Origin: Pyrus communis
Taxonomy: Eukaryota; Streptophyta; Magnoliopsida; Rosales; Rosaceae
DNA: 64,000 bases
NCBI RefSeq assembly: GCF_963583255.1
Contig: NC_084813.1
Location: 7,481,001-7,545,000, forward strand
Reading direction: 5' to 3'
Each line of letters opens with the position of its first letter. Positions within the stretch are counted from its first letter, which is position 1. The position numbers and the translations under genes are program-made. The notes beneath the pieces were generated by a model. It was not told the DNA's origin. It was given only the letters and a program-made list of their open reading frames with translations, and made no database searches. This document shows, piece by piece, positions 44,319 through 56,097 of the stretch.

Positions 44319-44404
44319 GGCGGGAAATGGATGGATATAGGCTGCAAAACTTCCCAAACATTAGGCGGGAAATGGATGAAACTCTTGAAATATTAGGCGG
44401 GAAA
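44319..44404 (+). promoter_or_regulatory. Cluster of three E2F-like GGCGGGAAA sites in a transposon
   Basis: ATTAGGCGGGAAAT-like words give GGCGGGAAA at 44319-44327, 44364-44372 and 44396-44404. This matches the E2F consensus TTTCCCGCC on the other strand. Amplification of E2F sites by plant transposons has been reported in other species. Binding here is untested. Confidence 0.5.
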
Positions 44405-45898
44405 TTAATTATTATAATTTTTTTTATGTGTTTGGTATTTTTGAATTACTTGATATTTTTATTTTTAATGTGTTTTATGATTTTTAATCTCAATCTTTGC
44501 CTATAATATACTATAAAAATAAATAAATAAATAAAACTTAAATTTTAAATTTTATATAGAATAATAAGAGAATAATAATTAATAAACAATATATACATAT
44601 TCATTATATCTATTGCATTTTATAGTAAGTTTTTTTTAGTAGTTAAAAAAATTAAAATCATCAAAATAGCATTTTTCTTATCGTGTCGAAACAGGCTACC
44701 CGTGTGTCACTCTTGTGTAAACCTGTTAAGGACCCGTTATTAACAGGTTATTATCGTGTGACCTAATAATGACCCGATTAGTTATCGTGTTGACCCGAAA
44801 CCCGTTATTTTCGTGTCGTTTACATGTCCTGTGTAACGGGTCGTGTAAGACATTGTCAGGTCTACTCAAAAGTATAATGAGAATAACAAAATTCACATAA
44901 AAACACAATGTCACCTCCCTGGCTATGCGTTGTCGCACCTGCCGCCGCAGGTGGCGGTCGGCTATCCCGGCTCGCCGGAAAATTCAACTGTTTCTAAAAG
45001 TTCTCAAAAATTATAGAAATGAATATCTCAAAGAGTAGAGCAAACTTTATACATGCGGCCAAGTCCAATTTGGCCTGGAAAAGCTCCAATTTGCCTCGAA
45101 CCCGCCGAAAACCCTTGAATTTGGGTGTTCTTGATTCGACTCCAAAACAACTCTGACGCCCCAACCAATGCATGAGCTTTGTTTCAGGCCTCAAGGGGAG
45201 TCTACTGGTGGTAGTAATTTGATGGAAACATATCGAAATTTGGGGAATCCTAAGAGCAATGACCACCGCACCCACATGTGCGTTTTTCCTAATTTCAAGG
45301 CCAAATCTATTATTTTTGGGGTGTACTAGGAAGAGGGAACGATTGGGTTTGAAGTAAGGATGAATCAAAAGATCCGACTTGGTCGGGTTGTGGGTATAGC
45401 CGGGTCGAAGGATTCCCTCATTCTCCCTTCTCTCCTTCTTCTCTACCCCCATTGGCCGTCCCCCATTGACTCTTTCCCCCTTCTCTCCTTTCTATGCTTT
45501 TCTTTCAATCCCCACCGCCCATTTTTGATTCTTCCTTTCATCTCAGCCACATATGTGGCATGTCACATGGCTCCAGATTTTCTGGAGCCTTCTAAGGATG
45601 TTTAAAATTACCAATTTATCCCCGACTTTAAACGTTAATAACTTCTCCCTTATAACTCCGTTTCACAAACAGTGTGTGCCTACGCGTTTGTGAAATCGAG
45701 CTCTATTCAAAATATAAATTTTGACCTCGAAAGGTCTACGTATTTTAAATAATTAATGTCCAAACTTTAAACCTTGTAACTAGTATAATTTAAAACTAAA
45801 CTTTTATGAATTAATATAAATTCTCAATTCTTTTCACATATTCATAATTATGAATATCCAATTCATATATTTAAATTTTTTCAGGGTATTACAGTTTC

Positions 45899-46989
45899 AC
45901 CCAAGCTTCATCCTGGTCATGGATAGATCACCCAGATTCGGTTTCATAAGCAGTGACAAAATTGCCCTATGAAGACCCACCCCCGGGTAAGCTATGAAGC
46001 TTCATACACATGAACAATCGGATAAGTTATGAGGCTCGTGTGAATAAAACTCAAGACAATAAATCATAGTTAAGCACTTTTCAACATATAGTTCAAACAT
46101 GGAAAATAGACTAGAGCACAATTTGATCAAGTTGATTAGAGCATTGTGCTATCTTTTTGCACACTTAGTTGAATCTCCCTCCACTTAATACAAGCATGGG
46201 GATATATGCTGAGCTGAGTGTGCAAGCTTTTAACTTGAAAGTTGTAATAACTTGTATTATGATCTTTTAGCCATTCATATGCGCCAAACAAATAAACTGT
46301 TTATCATGATGATGCTTGTAACCAAAACCTTCGGTTGGTTTGACACACACGGATAGCTAAACTATTTCCATTTTGAATGACTTTTTGTAGATATGATATT
46401 TAAATGATGGTAAAGAAAATGAACGGTTCTAATTATGATGTTCTTATGATGAAGATACATTAATCTAAACTACATATTAATAGAACTTTTTTGTCAACCA
46501 AAAGAGGGTGAAAAGACCATTTGGTTTTCTATCACAACAAAAAAGTTAAGGGCAATAACGTAATTTCATAGAACAAATTTTGTTATTTTTTGTTTAAGCC
46601 TCACCTACAGGCTACAAATGATTTTAACATCTCTAAGTTAAAAAAATAAAAATATATTAAAAAAAAAACCTCTCCCCTCTCTTCCTCTCTCCGAATCTCA
46701 CATTCATTCTTACTCACTTCCTTCTCCTTCAATTTTAAAAACAAAAATAAAAAAATTTTACATTTTGTGCTAGTTATAAATAAAAGAACAAGTAGATTCA
46801 CGGATAACACTTGCATTATCCTTTCCTTTTCGTTTTCCTTGTCCATAATTGGAGCGGGTTTGGATGAGAAAACAAAGATTCAGACACGATGACCAAATAG
46901 AATGGCCGTTTAAGTTGGTTAAACAGACAACTTTAGATAATACTTCTTCTCCAGAAATAAAAACATTTATCCTTTAACCGTTAAACCTC
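45899..46989. other. Spacer and upstream region of the ECB2-like gene
   Basis: AT-rich and non-coding. The last few hundred bases presumably hold the ECB2-like promoter, but no clear TATA box stands out. A CT-rich stretch lies at 46669-46730. Confidence 0.4.
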
Positions 46990-49656
46990 ATGCAAAACCC
47001 TCTGGGAAGACGATGCTCTGAGTGTCCAAAAATGGCGATTTCAGCTAAAACCACTCGAATACCTTACTCTCCGCATCTTCCCAATCCTCAATTCCCCAAG
47101 ACCAATAAGCTCGAAACCATCGATTTCTCTCACAAGCTGCAAACCCACCAAATTTCCTACAGAAAAACCCAAGAAATCAGAGTCTGCAGCACCTCCTCTG
47201 TTTCCACACAGAACCCAAACTCTGATTTGAACGAGCTTTGCCGCCATGGGAACCTTGAACAAGCTTTGAAGCTCTTGGATTCGATGCAGGAGGTTCAGGT
47301 TAAAGTGGATGAAGATGCTTACGTTGCTTTGGTTAGGCTGTGTGAGTGGAAGCGAACGCATGAGGAAGGAGCTCGCGTGTACTCGTACATATCGAATTCG
47401 ACGACCCTTTTGAGTGTTCGGCTTGGGAATGCATTGCTGAGCATGTTTGTGAGGTTTGGTAATTTGGTTGATGCTTGGTATGTGTTTGGAAGAATGGGTG
47501 AGAGGGATGTGTTTTCTTGGAATGTTTTGGTTGGCGGGTATGCGAAAGCGGGGTTTTTCGATGAGGCTTTGAATTTGTATCATAGAATGTTGTGGGTTGG
47601 GATTGTTCCTGATATTTATACATTTCCTTGTGTTCTTAGGACTTGTGGGGGCGTGCCAGACTTGGCGAGGGGAAGGGAGATTCATTTACATGTGATTAGA
47701 TTCGGGTTTGAGTCCGATGTTGATGTAGTTAATGCGTTGATCACAATGTATGTGAAATGCGGTGCTGTTGGTACTGCACGGAAGTTGTTTGATAAAATGC
47801 CTAGGAGGGACAGGATCTCGTGGAACGCAATGATTTCGGGATATTTTGAGAATGGAGAGTTTTTGGAAGGGTTGAAATTGTTTCTCATGATGCGCGAGTC
47901 TTCAATTTATCCGGATTTGATGACTATGACTAGCTTGGTATCTGCTTGTGAGCTTCTTGGGGATGATAAATTAGGGAGGGAAATCCATGGTTACGTTTTG
48001 AGGACAGAGTTTGTGGAGGATGTTTCGGTTTGTAATTCTTTAATTCAGATGTATTCAATCATTGGCCATTTCACGGAGGCTGAAAAAGTTTTTTCTAGAA
48101 TGGAATATAAAGATGTGGTGTCATGGACATCGATGATCTCATGTTATGGCAATAATGCACTGCCTGACAAGGCGGTGGAAACCTACAGAAAGATGGAGCG
48201 AGAGGAAATCATGCCAGATGAAATAACCATAGCCTGTGTTCTATCTGCTTGTGCATGTTTAGAAAATTTGGATATGGGTATGAAGCTTCATGAGCTTGCT
48301 TACCGGACTGGGTACATATCATATGTGATAGTTGCCAATACACTCATTGATATGTATTCTAAGTGTAAATGCGTCGATAAGGCTTTGGAAGTGTTCCATG
48401 GCATCCCCAGCAAGAATGTCATATCATGGAGTTCTATCATACTTGGCCTTCGGATCAACAATCGGTGCTTTGAGGCTTTGATTTTCTTTCGGCAAATGAA
48501 ACTCAGGCTCAAACCAAATTCTGTTACCTTGGTTTCTGTCCTATCTGCTTGTGCAAGAATAGGAGCTTTGATGTGTGGAAAAGAAATTCATGCCCATGCA
48601 TTAAGGACTGGTGTAGCATTTGATGGTCATTTACCCAATGCACTTTTAGACTTGTACGTAAGGTGTGGGAGGATGGGATCTGCATGGAACCAGTTTAACT
48701 ATAACAAAAAGGATGTTGCAGCTTGGAATATCCTACTAACTGGGTATGCACAGAGGGGGCAAGGAAGGGAAGCAGTTGAGCTATTTCACAGTATGGTTGA
48801 TTCTGGGTTAGATCCGGATGAGATCACATTTATTTCACTATTATGTGCTTGCAGTAGGTCTGGTATGGTTAGTGAAGGGTTGGAGTATTTCAGAAGCATG
48901 AAACTTGATTATTTTATCACACCTAATCTGAAGCACTATGCGTGTGTTGTTGATCTACTTGGTCGTGATGGTCAATTGGATAATGCGCACGAGTTTATAC
49001 AGAAGATGCCTGTAAATCCAGATCCAGCTATATGGGGAGCCTTGTTAAATGCATGCATGATCAACAAGAAGGTTGAACTTGGTGAGCTTGCAGCTGAGCA
49101 AATTTTTAAGATGGATACAGAAAGTGTTGGGTATTACGTACTTATGTGTAATCTCTATGCTGACAGTGGAAAATGGGAAGAAGTGGCACTAGTAAGAAAG
49201 ATGATGAGGAAAAGGGGCCTAACTGCAGATCCTGGATGCAGTTGGGTGGAGGTAAAGGGAAAAGTTCATGCTTTCCTAAGTGGTGATAATTTGCATCCTC
49301 AATTTAAGGAAATAAATGCAGTTATGGACGGATTTTATGAGAAAATGAGATCTGCGGGTGTCAAAGAGCCCGAAACCCGTCCAACAGATGAATTTGAAGC
49401 TTCAAAAGCTGAGATCTTCTGTGGACACAGCGAAAGACTTGCAGTTGCATTTGGGCTCATTAACACAGCGCCTGGGATGCCTATATGGGTGACTAAGAAC
49501 CTGTACATGTGCCAAAGCTGTCACAGTACTATCAAGTTTATCTCTAAGGTTGTGCGTCGGGAGATTTCTGTAAGGGATACAGAAAAGTTTCACCATTTTA
49601 AGGACGGCTCCTGCACTTGTGGGGATGAAGGTTACTGGAGAAACTCCGACAAATGA
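46990..49656 (+). CDS. ECB2: DYW-type PPR protein ECB2/VAC1, chloroplast RNA editing factor
   Basis: Single-exon PLS-class PPR protein of 888 residues, or 874 if the second ATG (47032, MAISAKTTR) is used; the second start fits a chloroplast transit peptide better. PPR repeats run from about residue 75 to 700, followed by E and E+ motifs and a DYW deaminase domain. In that domain HSE is at 813-815, CQSC at 841-844, HHF at 868-870 and CTC at 875-877. Those His, Glu and Cys residues are the zinc-binding and catalytic set of the cytidine deaminase-like fold. Across its length it resembles Arabidopsis At1g15510 (ECB2/VAC1), which edits accD and ndhF transcripts and is needed for early chloroplast development. 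The end is DEGYW plus five residues, not a terminal DYW. Assignment is from recognition of the sequence. Confidence 0.93.
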   Translation: MQNPLGRRCSECPKMAISAKTTRIPYSPHLPNPQFPKTNKLETIDFSHKLQTHQISYRKTQEIRVCSTSSVSTQNPNSDLNELCRHGNLEQALKLLDSMQEVQVKVDEDAYVALVRLCEWKRTHEEGARVYSYISNSTTLLSVRLGNALLSMFVRFGNLVDAWYVFGRMGERDVFSWNVLVGGYAKAGFFDEALNLYHRMLWVGIVPDIYTFPCVLRTCGGVPDLARGREIHLHVIRFGFESDVDVVNALITMYVKCGAVGTARKLFDKMPRRDRISWNAMISGYFENGEFLEGLKLFLMMRESSIYPDLMTMTSLVSACELLGDDKLGREIHGYVLRTEFVEDVSVCNSLIQMYSIIGHFTEAEKVFSRMEYKDVVSWTSMISCYGNNALPDKAVETYRKMEREEIMPDEITIACVLSACACLENLDMGMKLHELAYRTGYISYVIVANTLIDMYSKCKCVDKALEVFHGIPSKNVISWSSIILGLRINNRCFEALIFFRQMKLRLKPNSVTLVSVLSACARIGALMCGKEIHAHALRTGVAFDGHLPNALLDLYVRCGRMGSAWNQFNYNKKDVAAWNILLTGYAQRGQGREAVELFHSMVDSGLDPDEITFISLLCACSRSGMVSEGLEYFRSMKLDYFITPNLKHYACVVDLLGRDGQLDNAHEFIQKMPVNPDPAIWGALLNACMINKKVELGELAAEQIFKMDTESVGYYVLMCNLYADSGKWEEVALVRKMMRKRGLTADPGCSWVEVKGKVHAFLSGDNLHPQFKEINAVMDGFYEKMRSAGVKEPETRPTDEFEASKAEIFCGHSERLAVAFGLINTAPGMPIWVTKNLYMCQSCHSTIKFISKVVRREISVRDTEKFHHFKDGSCTCGDEGYWRNSDK

Positions 49657-50745
49657 GCTGTTGGAGGAATATTTAATCTTAGATAAATGTAGGGCAGCAG
49701 ATAATTTGGGCTCAAAGAAGATGTGCAACAGAGATCTCAGGAGAGGAAGTAAGCTGCTTATTATAGGACACTAGCACTAGGAAAAAAAAATAGGGACACT
49801 GTGAGTGCACTTTAAATTGAAATTTTTTCAATGCTACCCTTCTCGGGGGTAATTGTTATCTCAGAACAGTTAATATGTTGTACCTTTATCTTTTCTGCTT
49901 TTGAGTTTTTTATATACATAATTACCCTGTAAAGGGGGTAATGGTTTAGAAAATTGTATAGATACGATATCATGTCGGATTTATCTGTCTAACTGTTTTC
50001 CCATTACCATTTATGCTTTACCACTGCACTTTGGGGCAACCTTATAAGCTTGAAATACACATGTGGCCGTCGGTAATGTGGTTGTTTATGCAATACAGCA
50101 TTATTAAACCACAAACTTTCTCCACCACCAATGGATAAGAATGCTGGACTGGATATGCAGTGAACTTATCGGTATATTGTAGAGTGCTGTCTATCTCTTA
50201 TGCACTAATGCTTCTAAATGTGTGATTTGTTTGCTGCAGATATGGACGCTTCTGTTCGACTTTCACATAAGGCCTAAAATGTAATTCGACTTTCATTATC
50301 ACGCATGACATACATTTGTATGAGTCTGCATCTATTCCATTTAACGGAGCTTATGGTAATATCAATGTCTTCCTTATCAGATTTTCTTCTTCTGCATTGT
50401 TGTAGACTTTCTAGCTGAACATTTGAGATGATTCTGGCAACCGAAATCTTACAAGGAACTTGAATAGGATCCTTATATAGGTAAAATAGAGAATGCATAT
50501 TTTAGCCGATGAAGGAAACGGAAGCTGAATTTATTTAGTAAAAGTACAACTAGCTGTTATCGCAAATCAATCTTATACACAAATAACATTATAAAAGAAT
50601 ACTTAAGCTGGACACAATTATTCTAAGCTTATGGCGTCATCGCCTTGCTTGCACTCTTTACCGAAGAAAACCATACCTAAGAAAAACAATGGAGAAGAAA
50701 AAGAATGAATACAGTTGAAAAATAGACGAGCAACTGAACTTCTGT
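49657..50745. other. Convergent 3' region between ECB2-like and HNH genes
   Basis: Holds the 3' UTRs of two genes facing each other. An inverted word pair, CCCTTCTCGGGGGTAATTG at 49836 and ACCCTGTAAAGGGGGTAATG at 49923, may be partial transposon sequence. No coding frame is supported. Confidence 0.4.
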
Positions 50746-52929
50746 TCATATTTTCAATCCTTTCTTGATTGTTTTTATAGATGACTTCATAAATTTGTTT
50801 CCCGTAGCATAGCTCTCTTCATCATCACTGGTTACCATGGGCTTCTTTCGTATGCAGTCAACACCCTTTTTCATGCCCAAAATTATAGACGGAGAAGATG
50901 GGATTCGTCGAAAGACTCTAGCACTCTCAGACCTTGTAAGTTTTCTTTCCTTTCCGTTACTATGGTCCCTTCTTTCCCTCCCTTCAAAACTCTTCCTGCT
51001 AACAACTCCCTTAAGGGCCTTAACAGGAGTATGCACTTGATTTGCATTTTCATTCTTCTCTTGGACAATTAACTGCTGCTTCGGTACACCTACTTTCGCA
51101 TTAGCCTCTGGACACTTAAGATTCTTGACTTCCTGTGGGTACTTCAAATTCATTTGACTGATTATATCACTGGTCCTGTGTTTTTCATTTGCACCTTCTT
51201 CAACTTGACTGATTATATCACCGGTCCTGTGCTCTTCATTTGCACTTTTGTTCTCAGGATCCAACTCTTCTGGAGAACTATCCAACAGAATCTGAAGCCA
51301 CTTCTCTACATTCCCCTTGCCACGTTCTTTTCTGCTCTCTTCATCTTCCACAATCTCTGGTTCTCGAATGACAGGGAATTGGAATTTGTGCTTCCCTTCT
51401 ATTTCCAGTGTCCGCATTTGATTCTCTAACAAGCTCTCATCCTCTAATGCAACACTGTATCTGGCCTGCTCTCTGAGGTTGTCAATAGACAAACATTTTT
51501 TCGGTCTTTCCAGTTCCTCATACAGTTGAATTCTTCTATCGTCTTCATTCTGTGATAAAGCAGCATCACATGCCTTCTGTTCTTCCTCTAGAAACACCCT
51601 TAGTTCCTTACGTAAAGGCGTTGTTGGCTTGGTTGCTGGTAGACAAAGGACCATCTTGCTGTCTCTCTCCTCAGCTAATGCATCATCCATTCTCGACCTT
51701 TTCCTTGCTTGTTCCCATTCAGGCCGTATCTGTGTCTCAAGCTCATCTCTTTGTTTGTATTTCTTATGAAGTTCTTTCTCCGATGCATCACATATTGCCT
51801 TTTGTGCCTCAAGTCTTGCCATGAGCGCACTACTTGCGGCTTGGTTCAGTCTCAGTTGCTCCTTGTAAATGACAGACCTTAAGCAAAAACAAAAAGGGAA
51901 AAGGGTTAATGAATCAGTCTGTAAAACACATTTTATAAAGGTCGAAAATGATAATCCTCTACTCAGAACATTGTTTATTAATCTTACTGGTGCATAGCAT
52001 CTCGAATCATCTTTTCGAGTGTGGTCCTATATGATGATTGTGCCTCTGCTAGCCGCCGGCACTTCTCTGCTCTTCTCCTTCGCTTTATCAACGTCAGTTC
52101 CAAGTTTTGAATGGTGAGCTTCTCATCTTCATTTTTTCGCCTCAATTCATTCACTTCATCATCCAAATTTTGTATCTCAGCCTGCATCTTTGCAGTTTGT
52201 TCTCTTTGTTTTAGGGAATCTCTTGCCATGACAATCGCTTGGTATGGGTTTCTACCGTACTCCGGGTTCTCATTTTCTTTCAAAACAGCATGTTTCCCAT
52301 TCCTTGCAGCTAACACAATCCAAAACAAAAAAAAAAGATTATGAATTACGATTCTCATTATTACTAAACAGACAATAAAAACCGTTTAGTTGTTACTTAA
52401 GCACTAACCAATTGCAGGAGATTGTGGCCTTATCTGCTTATTGTAGTCCAGGGATTTCAAAGCAGATGAAGAACCATATGACTCTCTTCGAGATACAACA
52501 ATGGCAGCCGGAGCTAGGCCCAAGTGCTCTTTCGATTCCACATAATGTTGCGGAAAAGCATGGGACTCTACCGTCTGTGAAGAATTGAGCTCCTCGCATT
52601 CACCTTCAGCGAAGAGAAACGAGAATGCCCTGTGCCTGCCAATGTTGTGAAAGGACACAAATATGTCACAAGTCAATGTTCTTGAAACAAGAAGCGTGTA
52701 TGAAGAGAAATATGAAGTAGACTTCCACCTGAAATCGGCATTGGTAGAAGCAAATATCGATAAGAACTGGTTGACGGATATACCCAACTGAAAATCCCAC
52801 CATGGAATGAGAAATTCAAGCATGTCATGCTTCTTCTTGCAGGCTTGCCATTGCAGTATCCTCAAATTGCTTGGGACAGTCAATCCTCCCCCTAAATTTT
52901 CAGCAAAAATGACCGGAGATTACAAATAT

Positions 52930-52974
<45 letters not shown>

Positions 52975-53616
52975 AGAGCTGTATACTTGAGCAAGGAAAC
53001 CAGTGATCTATGTCCCAAGCAAGAGGAGAAGCAGAATCAGCATGGAAATACAGAACGTTGCCATACGAGTCTACTCGAATTACCGCAGGATCAAAGCCGG
53101 CATTCCTGAAATTCGAAGTATAAAGTCAGGTAAAAGAATATCATTGTTGAATTCTCCAAGTTTTCTAATTTTGAAGGTTTATGGAGCAAAATCAAGAGAT
53201 TTACCCAAGGTGGTTGAGCTGCTTCCACAAAAGACTGACGAAAATCTTTGGCCTGGCAGTAGGTTTCGCTTTCGGGTCAATAACCGGAAACATCTGCTCT
53301 AAATCTCTTGCTCTCTGATCCTGAAAACCACATCACATCATAAACCTAGCATTCGCAGAATCAAAGAAAGAAAACAACCCAATTTCCAATTTCCTTCCTA
53401 CATTTCTCTCACTTTCCTGGGAAACAAACAGAAAGTTAAAAGTTTCACTTCTCATACCTCCTCTTGCTGCAGACAGTAAGGCATGAAAGTGAAAGGAGGG
53501 CCATGGCTGTAAGGTCCAACGCTGCGGTCACGGCAGAGCTTCGCATACGCTTTTGGGTACCCGAGGCCGTCATCGATTTCCATTTCGCCTCCGGTGAATG
53601 CGTAATCGAAAGCCAT
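50746..53616 (-). CDS. Uncharacterised HNH-motif and coiled-coil protein
   Basis: Seven exons on the minus strand: 53616-53458, 53320-53205, 53105-52987, 52891-52729, 52635-52409, 52309-51988, 51877-50746, with GT-AG borders and matching phases, giving 745 residues. The N-terminal third holds an HNH-endonuclease-like pattern across exons 3-4: WDIDHWFPCSRGG, then VPSNLRILQWQACKKKHD. This is the usual DH...NLR...C..H/N..K layout. A WWDFQLGISVNQFL segment follows. Residues of about 290-470 form a long charged coiled coil (EIQNLDDEVNELRRKNEDEK and on). The C-terminal part is acidic, then basic and serine-rich (KERKLTRSESARVFRRIP). It also holds an imperfect tandem repeat, NEEHRTGDIISQ and NEKHRTSDIISQ (51157-51250). 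I do not recognise a named gene. Nuclease activity is an inference from the motif. Confidence 0.82.
52932..52970. repeat. (AG)n microsatellite inside a 95-bp intron
   Basis: A 39-base AG run fills about 40% of intron 3 (52892-52986) of the HNH gene. On the coding strand it reads as CT repeats close to the donor site. Confidence 0.9.
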
Positions 53617-56097
53617 TGTACTTCGACTGGGTGCACGGAAGAAAAACAGGGGTAGCAGAGGCGTTTTGTTTTGGCCGAGATTCAAGTTAACGGTCACATT
53701 GGTTGTCTTCTTTTTTCTTTTAAAAAGGTTGGAGGGTTGAAGATTTGGTTGACACGTCAGCAAACGGTAAGGCGATGGTGTAACGGCTAGAATAGGGGGG
53801 ATGGCCCACAGTGGTTATGACAATTAAATTTTTGTAACAAAGTCTTGACCACTTCCATACATCTTGGATTTTTATATAATTAAAATTTGGAACCTGGTTG
53901 TTTGATTTTACATTTCTTCCCCCTCCTTCATTTAAATTTGATAGGAAAAGGGTTTTGTCAGGACTTTGAGAAGGGGTAGATTTTACAAAAAAAGAAAAAG
54001 AAGAGGAGAGATAAGTTTATTTGACTTTTTACAGTATAGTTAATTTTAGTTATCTGTAAATTTAGATTGCAACACGATGAAATGATTTACTAAAACAGTA
54101 AAAAAGATAATATTGTTTACACGCATATCACACTGTAAATTATTTGTTAGAAGACATTGTTTGTTAATCATGAACATGTCATCATGATATTAGGTGGAAT
54201 ATGTTTGATGGGAAATTTTAAAGAGATTTTATTAAGTAACGCGTATTTAAAGGGCGTTTCATAATATAAGTAGAGGAAGTAAAATAGGGACTAGGTGTGT
54301 GGGGCTCACTCCATATAGAACTTCACAATGCGAACTGTCTATTTTCTCAATCTCAATTGATGGATCATCTTTGCAAAAATTCAATTCAATCCGAAACCAT
54401 TTGCCTATTTAATTATCAAAATAAAATTTTATTGTTTCTTATATAACAAAATATTCGTTAATTTCTTTGAACCCAATTAGGTGTCTTAAACATTTCTGAT
54501 TTGACTAATATTTTGCAAAGCTGATTTATGAGGTACAACTTGAAAAATAGACGGTTCGGATCGTTAAAGTTTGATGTAATGTAAATCTCATGACTAATCT
54601 CCATTTTTATAAAAAAAATGAAGATCACTTCCTTAAAGATTTCCTATTTTTATATATCCCTCAACTTATTTACGAGTACCCGCAAGAATACCGTTCGCTT
54701 GAAGGGAAAAAAAAAATCGACATTTGTTCAAGTCAAAAGCGATAATGAAGCAATGATTTCTTCATCATTTGATGTTTGAAAAAAAAATAAACACATCTGT
54801 AAAAGCGGCAGAAAGCTCCTTTTAGCTCAAGTCGAATCCAATATTCACTTTGCCCTCAGGGCCTACAAGAAAGAGGGCCGGCTAGTGTTGTCCAGTCCAT
54901 CCAAACGTCATCATTGTTCTTGGACTTCTTTAGTTTGGGGTTTATTGTTTAACAAAACAAAGAACGGAATTTAGTTCAAAATCAATGAAATATCTTCATT
55001 AGCCATATAATAATGAGAAATTTCTATTGTATAGGTCAATAAGGAAGTCCCAAGAGTCTTATAATTAAATACAAAGTAACGTTTTTGTCCTTACTGATAT
55101 CAACCCTGATATGCTTGTTGACGTGTTAATTAAGGACAGTTCTCATCGCAACCTTAGTTAATGTTGATGTAACTTTAATGCTTTCTAAGGATAGTTAACT
55201 ATAGTTAAGTTGTTTTGTGCAGGACACTCTCTTTCCTTCGACCGGGTTAAAATTCTCGGCAATGTCTTTTATCGAGAATCTTTTATGCACACTATCCTCT
55301 TGCCTTGTACATTTTATCCCCTTTAATGAATATCGTACTTCTTAAAAAAAAAAAAATGCATTAGACCAACTCCAATCCTTGACCTAAGGCCAAAACAAAT
55401 ATAGGCTTTTCATTTTAGGCCTTTGGCCAGAAAACTATGCTTTTCGACTAATAGTATGGCCTAAATTTTATGCTAGAAAAAAATTTTAAATATCGTTTTA
55501 GCATTTTTTTTTTCCGTGAACTTTTTGAAAAATAATATTTATTAAGATTAACTTAGCTTAATTTTATAAGCATTTTAACTTTAAAATATTTAAATTCCAA
55601 GAATGACACACCTCGACCCGAAATGTTTACTAGGACTCCGAATCGAGCTATGCTGACTGACACCTGGAAGGTGACGAAGTCATAAAGTATAGTGATGTGG
55701 AAAATGTGAATAAATTTTAACCTAAAAGTGCCTAAAGACAAGAATGCACTGTGAGCGGGAATGAACCCATTCCATATGCGACGTCAGAGCATAAATAAAG
55801 TACAGTAGTGTGGATAAGGATCACAAACTGACATGCCTCGACCAAAGTTGAGACGTGCTGACCGTCGCAAGAAGGTGACGTAGCCAAGTGCGCAACACAA
55901 AAAATGTGAGTGCGAACTTTGAGATTTATAGTGATGCTTTCTTGACATGGCATACCTCTGTTTTCACTGCTTCTAAGCATTGTTTTTATATACTTACGTG
56001 TTATCATTTTCTAGGAAATTATACGGGTTTTATCATGAGGGGTTAGTATGTTCATAAGGACAACTATGTTTTCAAAAGCTTTGTTTTTGCCCACGTG
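53617..56097. other. HNH-gene promoter and transposon-rich spacer
   Basis: The first few hundred bases are the probable HNH-gene leader and promoter. Further on the DNA is AT-rich. Around 55595-55930 words such as CACCTCGACCCGAAATG and GCCTCGACCAAAGTTGAGACG suggest diverged LTR sequence. No gene is supported. Confidence 0.4.

Larger units (their letters stand above)
42793..44864. mobile_element. Non-autonomous hAT-like element nested in the solo LTR
   Basis: The ends are TAGACCTGGCA and, inverted, TAGACCTGACA, flanked by perfect 8-bp repeats CTCAAAAG (42785-42792, 44865-44872). The 8-bp duplication and TAG...TGGCA-type ends suit hAT. If the terminal T belongs to the target, the duplication is 9 bp and Mutator is possible. 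Both subterminal regions are packed with CGTGT and ACCCGT words. There is no transposase frame. Inside are three ~350-bp repeats and three GGCGGGAAA words. Confidence 0.72.
42450..45893. mobile_element. Solo LTR (about 1.36 kb) with a nested DNA transposon
   Basis: It starts TGTCACGCCTCGAGCC and ends GGTATTACA, and perfect 5-bp repeats GTTTC flank it (42445-42449, 45894-45898). TG...CA ends plus a 5-bp duplication define an LTR element, and no gag-pol is present, so this is a solo LTR. Removing the nested element (42793-44864 and one 8-bp duplication) leaves about 1364 bp. The GC-rich part at 44920-45480 gives antisense frames without homology that I recognise. Confidence 0.72.

Noticed and set aside
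44994..45452. A 152-residue minus-strand frame
   Set aside because: It falls entirely in the solo LTR and shows no domain.
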